Shown: positions 23,958-33,324, counted from the first letter of the stretch. The stretch: DNA of 64,000 nucleotides from Streptomyces iconiensis (GCF_028657195.3 NZ_JANCPR020000040.1:1-64000), one strand, 5' to 3'. Program-made: numbers and translations. The notes: generated by a model from the sequence alone, not told the origin.

Positions 23958-26900
23958 GTGACTGAAGACGGCGCGTATCTCCGCTACCCCCACCTCCACG
24001 GGGGCCACATCTGCTTCGTCGCCGAGGACGACCTGTGGATCGCCCCGCTCCCCGCCGACCAGGAACGGCCGGGCCGCGCCTGGCGGCTGACCGTCGACAG
24101 GACCCGTATCGGCCATCCCCGCTTCTCACCCGACGGCGAGCGCATCGCCTTCACCAACTGGCGCAGCCTGGACCCCGAGATCTACCTCGTCCCCGCGGAG
24201 GGCGGCACCGCGCGGCGGCTCACCTACTGGGGCGCCAACGACACGCGTGTGTGCGGCTGGACGCCGGAGGGCGACGTACTCGCCGTGGCCTCGCACGGGC
24301 AGCCGTTCGCGCACTACGCGTGGTCCTACCGCGTACCACCGGACGAGGGCCCCGGCAGCAGGCTCCCATGGGGCCCCGTCTCCGACATCGCCGTCGCCGA
24401 ACAGGACGGCGAGCGCCGCACCCTGCTGCTGAGCGGTACGCCCCCGCACGAGCCGGCGAGCTGGAAGCGCTACAGGGGCGGCGCAACGGGGCGCCTGTGG
24501 CTGCACGGGGAGCGCCTGCTGCCGGACCTGGAAGGGCACCTGGACTCCGTGATGTTCGTGGGCGACCGGGTGGCCTTCCTCTCGGACCACGAGGGCATCG
24601 CGAACCTGTACTCGTGCCTGCCCGACGGTTCCGACCTGCGGCGGCACACCGACCACGACGCCTTCTACGCCCGGCACGCCGCCACCGACGGACGCCGCGT
24701 GATCTACCAGTGCGCCGGCGACCTGTGGCTGGTCGACGACTTCGCGCACACCGCACGCCCGCGCCGCCTCGACGTGCGGCTCGGCGGTCCGAGGACCGGC
24801 AGGCGCCGGTACCAGGTTCCGGCCGCCGCGCACCTGGACGGGCTCGCCGTCGACCCGACGGGGCGCGCGAGCGCGGTAGGCGTACGCGGGAGCCTGTACT
24901 GGCTCACGCACCGCGACGGGCCCGCGCGTGCCCTCGCCGACGAGGACGGCGTACGGGTGCGGCTGCCGGAGATGCTCGGCGACACGGGACGCATCGCGTA
25001 CCTCACCGACGCGGACGGCGAGGACGCCATCGAGATCGCCGACCTGCCCCGCGCGAGCCGCCCCCGGCCGCCGCGCAGGCTCGCCGCCGGACGCCTCGGA
25101 CGCGCGCTGGAACTCGTGTCCTCACCCGACGGCCAGACGGTCGCCGTCGCGTCGCACGACGGCCGTCTGCTGCTCGTTCCCGTACCCGACACCCCGGTGG
25201 ACGCCGCTCCCGGCACCTCCGACGCCCCTGCCGACACCGCAACGGCGGAGCCGGGTCCCACAGGCCCCGCTGCGCCCGTCCAGGAGCCGGACGCGGAGGT
25301 CACCGAGCTGATCTGCTCCGTCAACGGTCCCGTGCACGACCTCGCCTGGGCGCCTGACTCGCGGTGGCTGGCATGGGCGCACCCCGGTATCGGCCGCTCG
25401 CTCTCCCAGATCAAGATCGCGAAGCTCGGCAGGAACACGGCGGGTACGGCGCACGCGGTCCTCGATGTGACGGACGGCAGGTTCGAGGACGAGCAGCCCG
25501 TGTTCACGCGCGACGGCCGCTACCTCGCATTCCTGTCCTGGCGCGGCTTCGACCCGGTGTACGACGTCCACACGGGCGACCTCTCCTTCCCGCTGGGCTG
25601 CCGCCCGTACCTGGTGCCGCTCTCCTCCGCGACCCTCTCGCCGTTCGCGCTGACACCGGAGGGGAGGCCGGCGGCGGGCGGCATGGACCCGCAGGACCGT
25701 GCGGACGAGACCGAAGGGCCCGAGGGCCCCGAGGTCACCGTGCTGGTGGAGGCGGAGGGCCTGGCGAACCGTGTGACGCCGTTCCCCGTCACCGCGTCCA
25801 AGTACAGCGCGCTGCACCCCGTCGCGGGCGGGGGCCTCATCTGGCTGCGCTACCCGATCTCCGGCGCGCTCGGCGAGACGTTCGTCAACCCGGCCGACAC
25901 CTCGGGGCGTCCCACGCTCGAACACTTCGATCTCGTCAAGGCCAAGCGCACCGAACTCACCAGCGAGGTCGACTGGTTCGCGCCGAGCGGCGACGGCTCG
26001 CGGCTCGTCGTCAACGACGAGGGCGAACTGCGTGTGATCCCCGCCGACCAGTCCCCGGACACCGACACCACGACCTACATCGACCTGCGCCGCATCCTGC
26101 ACGACGTGGACCCGGGCGCCGAGTGGCGGCAGGCGTACGAGGAGGCCGGGCGGCTGATCCGCGCCTACTTCTGGGACCCCGGAATGAGCGGGATCGACTG
26201 GGACGCCGTACTGGGCCAGTACCGGCCGCTGGCCCAACGCGTCGCCTCGCCCGACGAGTTCGCCGACCTGCTGCGCGAGGTACTCGGCGAACTGGGCACC
26301 TCGCACGCCTATGTGAGCCCGGCCAGGCGCGACGAGGGCCCGCCCCACTACCAGCGCCCCATCGGCTTCCTCGGCGCCGATCTGATCCGCACCTCCGACG
26401 GCGCCTGGACCCTCGCCCGCATTCTGCCCGGCAACTCCTCCGACTCCAGGGCGCGTTCGCCTCTCGCGGGCGCCCCCGTACGAGAGGGCGCGCTGCTCAC
26501 GCACGTCGACGCGCGGCCGGTCGACCCCGTGTGCGGTCCGGGACCACTGCTGGCCGCGGCGGGCGGCACCACCGTGGAACTCACCCTCCAGCAGGCGGGC
26601 CCGCCCCGCGTCGCCGCCGTACCACTGATCGACGAACGCCCGCTGCGCTACCAGGACTGGGTGGCCCGGCGCCGCGAGGTCGTACGGGACCTCAGCGGCG
26701 GCCGGTGCGGCTACCTCCACATCCCCGACATGGGCGGCTCCGGCTGGGCCCAGTTCAACCGCGACCTGCGCATGGAGGTCTCGCGCCCCGCGCTCATCGT
26801 CGACGTACGCGGCAACGCGGGCGGGCACATCAGCGAACTCGTCCTGGAGAAGCTCAGCCGCACGATCCTCGGCTGGGACCTCACACGGAACGCACAGCCC

Positions 26901-27329
26901 GTCTCGTACACGAGCAACGCACCGCGCGGTCCCGTCGTCGCCGTCGCCGACGAAGCGACGTCCTCCGACGGCGACATGATCATCGCCGCGTTCCGCCTGC
27001 TGGGCCTGGGTCCGGTCGTGGGCGCGCGCACCTGGGGCGGCGTCGTCGGCATGACGGGCCGGCACCGGCTCGCCGACGGCACGGTGATCACCGTGCCCAT
27101 GAACGCGGCGTGGTTCGACGACTACGGGTGGTCCGTCGAGAACCACGGCGTCGCCCCCGACATCGAAGCCCTCCGCACCCCCCTCGACTGGGCCGAGGGC
27201 CGGCATTCCGTACTGGAGACCGCCGTACGGACCGCGCTCGACCTCCTCGAACGCCACCCCGCACGCGTCCCACCCGACTACAGCGACGCCCCGGACCGCT
27301 CCCGCCCCCCGCTCCCTCCACGCCCCTGA
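23958..27329 (+). CDS. tri: Tricorn protease
   Basis: A 1123-residue self-compartmentalising serine protease that trims peptides released by the proteasome. The N-terminal half is a six- then seven-bladed beta-propeller with SPDGERIAFTNW, SPDGQTVAVASHDG and similar blades; then come the C1 helical part, a PDZ domain and the S41-type C2 core. The catalytic residues known from Thermoplasma tricorn are all here: Ser-His in LGTSHAYVSP, the nucleophile Ser with its following Asp in EATSSDGDMI, and the Glu of SVENHGVAPDIE. Length is normal for the family. The GTG at 23958 has no strong ribosome site, so the mRNA may be leaderless. Confidence 0.93.
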   Translation: MTEDGAYLRYPHLHGGHICFVAEDDLWIAPLPADQERPGRAWRLTVDRTRIGHPRFSPDGERIAFTNWRSLDPEIYLVPAEGGTARRLTYWGANDTRVCGWTPEGDVLAVASHGQPFAHYAWSYRVPPDEGPGSRLPWGPVSDIAVAEQDGERRTLLLSGTPPHEPASWKRYRGGATGRLWLHGERLLPDLEGHLDSVMFVGDRVAFLSDHEGIANLYSCLPDGSDLRRHTDHDAFYARHAATDGRRVIYQCAGDLWLVDDFAHTARPRRLDVRLGGPRTGRRRYQVPAAAHLDGLAVDPTGRASAVGVRGSLYWLTHRDGPARALADEDGVRVRLPEMLGDTGRIAYLTDADGEDAIEIADLPRASRPRPPRRLAAGRLGRALELVSSPDGQTVAVASHDGRLLLVPVPDTPVDAAPGTSDAPADTATAEPGPTGPAAPVQEPDAEVTELICSVNGPVHDLAWAPDSRWLAWAHPGIGRSLSQIKIAKLGRNTAGTAHAVLDVTDGRFEDEQPVFTRDGRYLAFLSWRGFDPVYDVHTGDLSFPLGCRPYLVPLSSATLSPFALTPEGRPAAGGMDPQDRADETEGPEGPEVTVLVEAEGLANRVTPFPVTASKYSALHPVAGGGLIWLRYPISGALGETFVNPADTSGRPTLEHFDLVKAKRTELTSEVDWFAPSGDGSRLVVNDEGELRVIPADQSPDTDTTTYIDLRRILHDVDPGAEWRQAYEEAGRLIRAYFWDPGMSGIDWDAVLGQYRPLAQRVASPDEFADLLREVLGELGTSHAYVSPARRDEGPPHYQRPIGFLGADLIRTSDGAWTLARILPGNSSDSRARSPLAGAPVREGALLTHVDARPVDPVCGPGPLLAAAGGTTVELTLQQAGPPRVAAVPLIDERPLRYQDWVARRREVVRDLSGGRCGYLHIPDMGGSGWAQFNRDLRMEVSRPALIVDVRGNAGGHISELVLEKLSRTILGWDLTRNAQPVSYTSNAPRGPVVAVADEATSSDGDMIIAAFRLLGLGPVVGARTWGGVVGMTGRHRLADGTVITVPMNAAWFDDYGWSVENHGVAPDIEALRTPLDWAEGRHSVLETAVRTALDLLERHPARVPPDYSDAPDRSRPPLPPRP

Positions 27330-27420
27330 CAGGCACCCCGTTTGCCCGAAAATGCGAGCACTGCAACGCCGTGCCACGCTGGAATCAACCCACGAAAACG
27401 CACACCCCCGAGGAGTGACG

Positions 27421-27633
27421 ATGGGCCTGTCAGACCAGTTCAAGGAGAAGGCCGACCAGCTCAAGGAAAAGATGGGCGAGACCAAAGAGAAGTCCGGAGA
27501 GGGCGGCCAGCGCCAAGGCTCCCAGAACAAGGGCCAGGACATGAAGGAAAAGGGCCAGGAAAAGGGCCAGGAGATGAAGGACAAGGCCAAGGAGCGGACC
27601 GACAAGGACACAAACCGCGGCCAAGGCCACTGA
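27421..27633 (+). CDS. Small hydrophilic CsbD/LEA-like stress protein
   Basis: A 70-residue protein composed almost wholly of Lys, Glu, Gln, Asp and Gly with no hydrophobic core: MGLSDQFKEKADQLKEKMGE followed by MKEKGQEKGQEMKDKAKE repeats. This composition matches CsbD-like and late-embryogenesis-abundant-like proteins induced by general stress, which remain disordered until desiccation. The ATG follows GAGGAG. It lies 91 bp after the tricorn gene and is followed by the repeat-rich gap. Its function is inferred from composition only. Confidence 0.75.
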   Translation: MGLSDQFKEKADQLKEKMGETKEKSGEGGQRQGSQNKGQDMKEKGQEKGQEMKDKAKERTDKDTNRGQGH

Positions 27634-27696
27634 CCCACCCCAGTCGCGGCGGTCCCCCCGCCGCGACCCCCGTCCGCCCGACGACGAGCAGCCGGC

Positions 27697-27895
27697 CCTC
27701 CCCCGCCGCAACGGCGAGCCTTCCCCCGTAGCGACGGCGAGAACACCCGCTCCTTTCCCGCCGCGAGGCGAGAACTCGCCTCTTTCCCACCGCGGAGGCG
27801 AGAACCCAACCTCTCGCCCGACACGATGGCGAGAACCCCAGCCCTTCCCCGCCACGACGGCGATTCTCTTGCCCGCCGCGACGGCGAGAACCCCA
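27697..27895. repeat. Seven about 30-bp degenerate repeats (TTCTCGCCGTCGCGGCGGG core)
   Basis: Read on the minus strand, the core TTCTCGCCGTCGCGGCGGG or a near copy recurs seven times at 21-32 bp spacing. The plus-strand starts of the units are near 27700, 27721, 27753, 27782, 27813, 27845 and 27869. The intervening 8-12 bp are variable and C-rich. The array is noncoding, lies between convergent genes, and no Cas genes are near, so this is not a CRISPR. Confidence 0.8.
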
Positions 27896-28018
27896 CGACC
27901 GCAGCCCGGCGGTGCCAACACCAGCGCTACCGGCAACGACCGCACCGGCCACGGTCTGCAGGCCACCACGCAGCGGAGGCACACGCAACAGGCGCCACCG
28001 CCCACACCGGCGGCGGAC

Positions 28019-28110
28019 GCAACGGCGGCGGGAGGCAACGGCGGCGGGAGGCAACGGCGACGGGAGGCAACGGCGACGGACGCAACGACGTTGGTACGCA
28101 ACGGCCGCAG
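28019..28110. repeat. Six 15-16-bp tandem repeats
   Basis: Contiguous units GCAACGGCGGCGGGAG (28019-28034, 28035-28050) and variants GCAACGGCGACGGGAG (28051), GCAACGGCGACGGAC (28067), GCAACGACGTTGGTAC (28082) and GCAACGGCCGCAG (28098). A CAGCAG-rich stretch follows to about 28160. No credible protein is encoded across 27634-28281. Confidence 0.8.
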
Positions 28111-28281
28111 CGCACAGCAGCGGCAGGACGCAGCAGCGGCGGAGCAGCAGCAAGCAGGAACGCGGCAGCGCCGAGGCACACGAAGTGGAGCAAGTGGCAA
28201 CGGCGGAGGCACACGAAGGTGGGGCACGCACCGACCCCGCAAGAAGAACGGGCCGGCACACACCCCACAAACAGGCGGCGT

Positions 28282-29169
28282 CTAGCGCGAAGCGCGCGCC
28301 TTTTCATCGGCGTCCCCGCCCACCCCCAAAAGCCCCGTGGGAACCCCATGTTCCGCGATCCGCGGAGCGACGGCCCGCATTTCGCGCTGCCCGAGAGGTC
28401 CGCCTATGAGCGGCGGAAGGTAGCCGCGGATGGCCTGCATACCGCGGAGCCACCACTGCGCGTAGACGTGCGGTGAACGGCGTTCGACACCCGCGACGAT
28501 GCGGTCGACGGCGGGCCCCAGCGGGTACGTCTTGTTGGTCGGCCACGGCAGCCGCTGCCGTACGTCGCGCATGACCTCGTCGGCGTCGGCGCCGCGCACC
28601 ATGTCCGTGTCGGTCCAGCTCAGGTAACCGACGCCGACCCGCACTCCCTTATGGGCGACTTCCGCGCGCAGGCTGTGCGCGAACGCCTCGACGCCCGACT
28701 TGGACGCGCAGTACGCGGACATCATCGGCGCCGGCGTGATCGCGGCGAGCGAGGCGATCTGGAGGAAGTAGCCGCGCGATTCGGCGAGTACGGGCAGGAA
28801 GGCGCGGCCTGTGACGGCGCCGCCGATGAGGTTGACCTCGATGACCCGGCGCCAGGCGACGGGGTCGGAGTCCATGAAGGGACCGCCCACCGCGACACCC
28901 GCGTTGGCGATGGCGATGTCGACCTTCCCGAAGCGCTCTTTGACCTCCCGCGCGACCTGGGCCATGGCCTCGTGGTCGGTGACGTCCACATGCCAGTGGC
29001 CGGATTCGGTACGCAAGGAGGCGCTCACCCGCGCGAGTTCCTCGGGCTCCAGCCCGAGAAGCGCGATCCGTGCTCCTCTTGCGGCCAATTTGCGCGCCAG
29101 TAGTTCGCCGACTCCGCGTGCGCCGCCCGTGACGACGACGACCTGCCCCTCCAGGCTGACCCGGCTCAT
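28282..29169 (-). CDS. Short-chain dehydrogenase/reductase
   Basis: A 295-residue SDR. The NAD(P) site is TGGARGVG (about residues 14-21), the NAG motif is IANAGVAVGG, and the active-site Tyr-x3-Lys is SAYCASK with a preceding Ser in IASLAAI. The C-terminus, longer than the 250-residue classical enzymes, resembles SDRs that accompany Baeyer-Villiger monooxygenases in degradation operons. It overlaps the upstream hydrolase gene by 4 nt and is last in the operon. Confidence 0.9.
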   Translation of the reverse strand: MSRVSLEGQVVVVTGGARGVGELLARKLAARGARIALLGLEPEELARVSASLRTESGHWHVDVTDHEAMAQVAREVKERFGKVDIAIANAGVAVGGPFMDSDPVAWRRVIEVNLIGGAVTGRAFLPVLAESRGYFLQIASLAAITPAPMMSAYCASKSGVEAFAHSLRAEVAHKGVRVGVGYLSWTDTDMVRGADADEVMRDVRQRLPWPTNKTYPLGPAVDRIVAGVERRSPHVYAQWWLRGMQAIRGYLPPLIGGPLGQREMRAVAPRIAEHGVPTGLLGVGGDADEKARASR

Positions 29170-30149
29170 GCGCTCTCCTTCATGGTCGTGGCGGCGGCTG
29201 ATCCCTGTGTGGCCCCGGTCAGGTGGTCTCTGGCCAGCCCGGTGAGCACGGCGCTCACCGACCCGGGCTCCTCCAGAGGTGTCATGTGCCCGCGCCCTTC
29301 CAGCTCGTGGACCCCGGTGCAGTCAGGGAGCATCGCCGCGAGACGACGGGCGTGCGGGAGGGGCGTGAGCCGGTCGCGGGTACCGGTGACAACGGCGGTG
29401 GGCGCCTTGAGGTACGGCACCTTCGCCGCCAGGTCGAGCCCCGCCAGCACCCCGCCCCACGCGGAACGTACGCCGGTGGGGCAGGCGTGCACGATCCGCG
29501 CTGTGGCCTCGGCGGTCTCCGGAAGGGGCCGGGGCCCGAGCGTGCCGTACGCGAGTGCCTTACGGGTCAGCGGCGTGACGGGGCCCAGCGGCGCACTGGC
29601 GCCGAGCAGCGCGCGGTGTGCGACGTGCCGCGCGCGCTCGGAGCGCAGGGGTATCACTCGCGCTTGCCCGGTCAGATGCTGCGCACCGGTACTGCACAGC
29701 ATCAACGCGGCGCCGTGCTCGGCGAGTTGCGGACGCCCCGCGGCGGCCATGAGGGTCATGCCGCCCATGGAGTGCCCACCGATGACGGCCCGTTCGCCCG
29801 GTTCCAGCGCGACGTCGAGGACGGCGCACAGGTCGTCGGCGAGCATGGCTGTGGTGTACGCCTGAGGCGTCGCCGCTGCCGGGCTGCGGCCGTGTCCGCG
29901 CTGGTCGTAGACGACCACGCGAAGTCCGCTCGCGGTCAGTTCGCGTATGACCGGCGCCCAGAACAGGGTCGAGCAGGTCCATCCGTGCGCGAGAACGACA
30001 GCGGGATCGGCGGCATCGCCGTGCACCTCGACGGGAAAGCGCACGCCGTCCCCCGAGCGCGCGGTGAACTCCCGCGCGGGCACGGTCGGCGCGTACATCC
30101 CGGTGAGCCCCTTCGCCGTGGACTCCTGGTTCCCGGTGAGCCGGCTCAT
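29166..30149 (-). CDS. Alpha/beta hydrolase
   Basis: A 327-residue alpha/beta-fold hydrolase. The oxyanion-type HGWTCS, the nucleophile elbow GHSMGG (Ser about residue 125), a downstream Asp in GTRDRLTPL and the catalytic His in EGRGHMTPLEEP complete the triad. In an operon with a Baeyer-Villiger monooxygenase it would hydrolyse the ester or lactone product. ATG 30149 overlaps the monooxygenase stop (ATGA), which fixes the start; the gene overlaps the SDR by 4 nt as well. Confidence 0.9.
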   Translation of the reverse strand: MSRLTGNQESTAKGLTGMYAPTVPAREFTARSGDGVRFPVEVHGDAADPAVVLAHGWTCSTLFWAPVIRELTASGLRVVVYDQRGHGRSPAAATPQAYTTAMLADDLCAVLDVALEPGERAVIGGHSMGGMTLMAAAGRPQLAEHGAALMLCSTGAQHLTGQARVIPLRSERARHVAHRALLGASAPLGPVTPLTRKALAYGTLGPRPLPETAEATARIVHACPTGVRSAWGGVLAGLDLAAKVPYLKAPTAVVTGTRDRLTPLPHARRLAAMLPDCTGVHELEGRGHMTPLEEPGSVSAVLTGLARDHLTGATQGSAAATTMKESA

Positions 30150-31735
30150 CGCGCGTCCTCCGCCGTGTGGAAGGCGTCGGTCGCCGCACCCCTGCTGACG
30201 CTGCCCGCGAGCAGGGGCGCCCTGCGGCGCGCGGGCTGCCCGCCGGGGCGCGGGGCGCGCAGCACCTCGTACTCCTCCAGCCACACCTCGCGGGTGGCCT
30301 TACGGAACTCGGCCGTCGTGCCGGGCCAGACGGCGACGGGCCGGCCCTGCGCGTCGAGGTACCAACTGGTGCAGCCGGTCTCCCACACGCTGCTCTTGAT
30401 GCGTTCCCGTAGCTTCGCGTTGAAGGTGTGCTGGGCTATGGGACGTACGTCCAGCGCGGCCTTGTCGCCGCCTCCCAGGGTGTCCAGCTTGCGCACGTAG
30501 TCGACCATGTAGTTCAGCTGGGCCTCGATGATCAGAATCATCGAGCTGGTGCCGAGACCGGTGTTGGGCCCTATGACGAACAAGAAGTTGGGGAACCCCG
30601 TGGTCGTGGTACCGCGCAGCGCGTTCATGCCGTCCTCGGCCCAGGACTCGGCAAGCGTCTCCCCATCGGCGCCCTTCACCAGGTGCGCCACCGGCATGTC
30701 GGAAACGTAGAAGCCGCTGCAGAAGACGACCGCGTCGACCTCGGCCTCACGCCCGTCGGCCGAGATGAGCGTGTTGCCGCGTATCTCCTTGAGCCCGGAG
30801 TCGATCACGTCGGTGTTCGACTGGGCGAGCGCCGGATAGTAGTCGTTGGACAGCAGCGTGCGCTTGCAGCCGACGCGGTAGTCGGGAGTGAGCTTGCGGC
30901 GCAGTACGGGGTCCTTGACCGCGCGCTTCATGTGCGCGGTCGCCACCTTCTCCAACGCGGGGAGCAGGGCCGGGTAGTTGGCGAAGACCTGCGTCTCCAG
31001 CTCCCGAACGCCCCACAGGGCGAAACGGCGCAGCTTCTGGGTGGCGGGCAACTTGGCGTGCAGCTTCTTCTCAAACCCCGAGATGCGGCGGTCGTTGCGC
31101 GGGATGACCCAGGCGGGCGTGCGCTGGAAGACGGTCAGCTCGCCGACGACCGGCTGGATGGCGGGAACGATCTGGATCGCCGAGGCCCCGGTGCCGATGA
31201 CGGCGACGCGCTTGCCTCGCAGGTCGTAGGAGTGGTCCCAGGTGGACGAGTGGAAGACCTTGCCCTCGAACGAGTCGAGCCCGGGTATGTCCGGCAGCTT
31301 CGGCTCGGACAGGGGTCCCGTCGCGGAGACGACGAGGTCGGCCGTGAGGGTGCCGCCCGAGGTCTCGACGCGCCAGTGGAGCTCCTCCGCGTCCCAACTC
31401 ATCTGCTGTACCTCGGTGTTGAACCTGATGTGCTGCCGCAGCCCGAAGGTGTCGGCCACCCGGTCCAGGTACGCGCGTATGTCGGGCTGCGGTGAGAACG
31501 CGCGCGGCCACTCGGCGTTGGGTGCGAAGGAGAAGGAGTACAGGTGCGACGGTATGTCGCAGGCGCAGCCCGGATACGTGTTGTCGTGCCAGGTGCCGCC
31601 GACGGCCTCCCTGCGCTCAAGAACGACGAAATCCGTGATTCCCGCGCGGCGCAGACGGACGGCCGCTCCGAGGCCGCCGAATCCGGATCCGATCACCGCC
31701 ACCCGTACGTGCTCTTGCTCGTGCTCGGCCGCCAT
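30146..31735 (-). CDS. FAD-dependent Baeyer-Villiger-type monooxygenase
   Basis: A 529-residue flavin monooxygenase. FAD-binding GSGFGG (about 15-20) and NADPH-binding GTGASA (about 180) are present, with the type I Baeyer-Villiger fingerprint FxGxxxHxxxWD seen as FEGKVFHSSTWDH. It would insert oxygen next to a ketone, giving an ester or lactone. It is first of three overlapping genes with an esterase-like hydrolase and an SDR, the order expected for ketone/alcohol catabolism or steroid side-chain handling. ATG 31735 gives MAAEHEQEHVRVAVIGSG. Confidence 0.92.
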   Translation of the reverse strand: MAAEHEQEHVRVAVIGSGFGGLGAAVRLRRAGITDFVVLERREAVGGTWHDNTYPGCACDIPSHLYSFSFAPNAEWPRAFSPQPDIRAYLDRVADTFGLRQHIRFNTEVQQMSWDAEELHWRVETSGGTLTADLVVSATGPLSEPKLPDIPGLDSFEGKVFHSSTWDHSYDLRGKRVAVIGTGASAIQIVPAIQPVVGELTVFQRTPAWVIPRNDRRISGFEKKLHAKLPATQKLRRFALWGVRELETQVFANYPALLPALEKVATAHMKRAVKDPVLRRKLTPDYRVGCKRTLLSNDYYPALAQSNTDVIDSGLKEIRGNTLISADGREAEVDAVVFCSGFYVSDMPVAHLVKGADGETLAESWAEDGMNALRGTTTTGFPNFLFVIGPNTGLGTSSMILIIEAQLNYMVDYVRKLDTLGGGDKAALDVRPIAQHTFNAKLRERIKSSVWETGCTSWYLDAQGRPVAVWPGTTAEFRKATREVWLEEYEVLRAPRPGGQPARRRAPLLAGSVSRGAATDAFHTAEDAR

Positions 31736-31805
31736 TCCGCCGCCTCCCGGGGTGTATTGCCGTCCAGTGCGGTCCACCAGTGCCGCCCACGGCCATCCAG
31801 ACCGC

Positions 31806-31821
31806 GCCAGTAATCACTGGC
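31806..31821. promoter_or_regulatory. Palindrome in the BVMO-MerR divergent region
   Basis: GCCAGT-AATC-ACTGGC, a perfect 6-bp inverted repeat with a 4-bp centre, lies 70 bp from the monooxygenase start and 111 bp from the MerR start, a natural place for MerR-type control of both genes. Confidence 0.5.
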
Positions 31822-31932
31822 ACCTTTCGGAGAGTAGAGCAGTCGCATACTCATGGGTAGGGGTCGGCGCAGGGAAAGTTACCGCCGGTTGCACCAGCCT
31901 CCCGGCGCGATACGGCCGCATAGGCTGGCACC

Positions 31933-33078
31933 GTGGCGAGCGCGAACGACGAACCAAGAACTGACGACGGAGGTGCGGCCTCCCCCCGGAAGCACGGCAC
32001 ACCCGCCCCCGAGCCGGGCGCACCCGGCACACCCGACGACGACCCCCGCACCCCCAGCACACCCGGCGCACCCCGCACACCAGGCGGACGGGGCGAGACC
32101 GGCACACCCGACCCGCCCGGCGAGCCCGCCGGACGCGGCGAGCCAGGCATGTCCGGCGAACCGAGCGGGCTTGACGAACCTTGTATGTCCGGCGAACCCA
32201 GCGCACCCAGCGCATCTGGCACACCCAACGGCGGGCCGGACGCACCCCGAAGCCGCCCACCCGAATCCGGCATACTCGACGACCCCTACCCCCACCCCTC
32301 CGGCGGGCCCGGCATGCCGGAGGAACCCGGGGAAGGGAAGCGGGAGTTCCGGGCGGCCGAACTGGCGCAAGCGGCCGGCATCACCACCCGCACCCTGCGC
32401 TTCTACCGCGAGCGCCGCCTCCTCTCGCCGCCTCGCCGCGAGGGCCGTATCGCCTGGTACGACGAACACCACCTCGCCCGCCTGCGCACCATTACGGCAC
32501 TGCTGGCACGCGGCCACACCCTCGGCGGCATCGCCGACCTACTGGGCGCCTTCGAGAAGGGCCGCGACGCACGTACGGCTGCCGAGGTCCTCGGCCTCGA
32601 CGGGGCGGCCCTGACGACCCCGATCTCCGACGAGACGCCCGTACGACTCACGCCCGAGGAACTCGCCGACTACTTCCAGGGCGAGGTCACCGTCGACAAC
32701 CTCGCCGCCTCACTCGACATCGGCTATGTCGCCGTCGACGGCGAGGAGTTCGTCCACACCAGCCGCCGCCTCCTGGACGCCTCGGCGGAACTCGTCGCCA
32801 AGGGCATCCCCCTCGCGGCCGTCCTCGCCGCCGGCCGCGAACTGCGCACCCAGACGGACGTCATCGCCGGCCTCTTCGCGCGCCTCTTCCGCGACCACCT
32901 CCTGCCCCTCCAGGACACCACCGACCCCAACCACCTCAACGACCTACTGACCCGCGTCGGCCCCATCGCCCGCGACGTCGTCCAAGCCGAACTCGGCCTC
33001 TCCCTCGACCGCACCATCCGCGCGGAACTGGAGGAATGGCTGCGGGGGGCGGGAGAGGGTTCGTCGGGCGGGGAGTGA
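31933..33078 (+). CDS. MerR-family regulator with long disordered N-terminus
   Basis: A MerR winged helix (about residues 139-205: AAELAQAAGITTRTLRFYRE, PPRREGRIAWYDEHHLARLR) is followed by a helical C-terminal region of about 170 residues with no recognisable effector domain. The first 135 residues are Pro/Gly/Ser/Thr-rich with repeats such as PGAPRTPGGRGETGTPDPPG; if they are not translated, ATG 32314 is the likely start. No strong ribosome site decides between them. It is divergent from the BVMO operon and likely controls it. Confidence 0.82.
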   Translation: MASANDEPRTDDGGAASPRKHGTPAPEPGAPGTPDDDPRTPSTPGAPRTPGGRGETGTPDPPGEPAGRGEPGMSGEPSGLDEPCMSGEPSAPSASGTPNGGPDAPRSRPPESGILDDPYPHPSGGPGMPEEPGEGKREFRAAELAQAAGITTRTLRFYRERRLLSPPRREGRIAWYDEHHLARLRTITALLARGHTLGGIADLLGAFEKGRDARTAAEVLGLDGAALTTPISDETPVRLTPEELADYFQGEVTVDNLAASLDIGYVAVDGEEFVHTSRRLLDASAELVAKGIPLAAVLAAGRELRTQTDVIAGLFARLFRDHLLPLQDTTDPNHLNDLLTRVGPIARDVVQAELGLSLDRTIRAELEEWLRGAGEGSSGGE

Positions 33079-33218
33079 CGGCGCCCCGGCAAGAGCAACA
33101 CAGGGGCACCTCGAACACATGTAGGGGTCGGAGACGTCAGCGTTACCCGCACGTAGACACAAAAGAGTGGCTAGTCTGCGGCCTGTTAATTGGTCAACTC
33201 GCTTTAGGAGGAGCCCCG

Positions 33219-33314
33219 TTGAACAGCTCGATCGCCATGGCCGACCACCGTCCCCACGCTGCCGAAGAGGAGGCGTTCCCGCCCATCTTCATGTGGTTTG
33301 CCCCCATGGCATAA
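33219..33314 (+). CDS. 31-residue peptide of unknown function
   Basis: A TTG at 33219 preceded by AGGAGGAG, the strongest ribosome-binding site in this region, opens a 31-residue frame: NSSIAMADHRPH, AAEEEAF, then a hydrophobic C-terminus PPIFMWFAPMA. The acidic, His-containing first part and aromatic/Pro-rich last ten residues resemble a leader-core layout of a modified peptide, but no modification gene is adjacent and I recognise no family. The stop is 10 bp from the convergent AfsR-like gene stop. An internal ATG at 33237 is an alternative start. It could also be a leader peptide or remnant. Confidence 0.45.
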   Translation: MNSSIAMADHRPHAAEEEAFPPIFMWFAPMA

Positions 33315-33324
33315 CGGCGGCTCT

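Noticed and set aside
27697..27895. CRISPR array
   Set aside because: Repeats are degenerate, spacers are 8-12 bp and similar to each other, and there are no cas genes nearby.
27634..28281. Long overlapping frames across the repeat region on both strands
   Set aside because: They are repetitive Arg/Gly/Ala-rich translations of the tandem DNA with no ribosome sites or domains.
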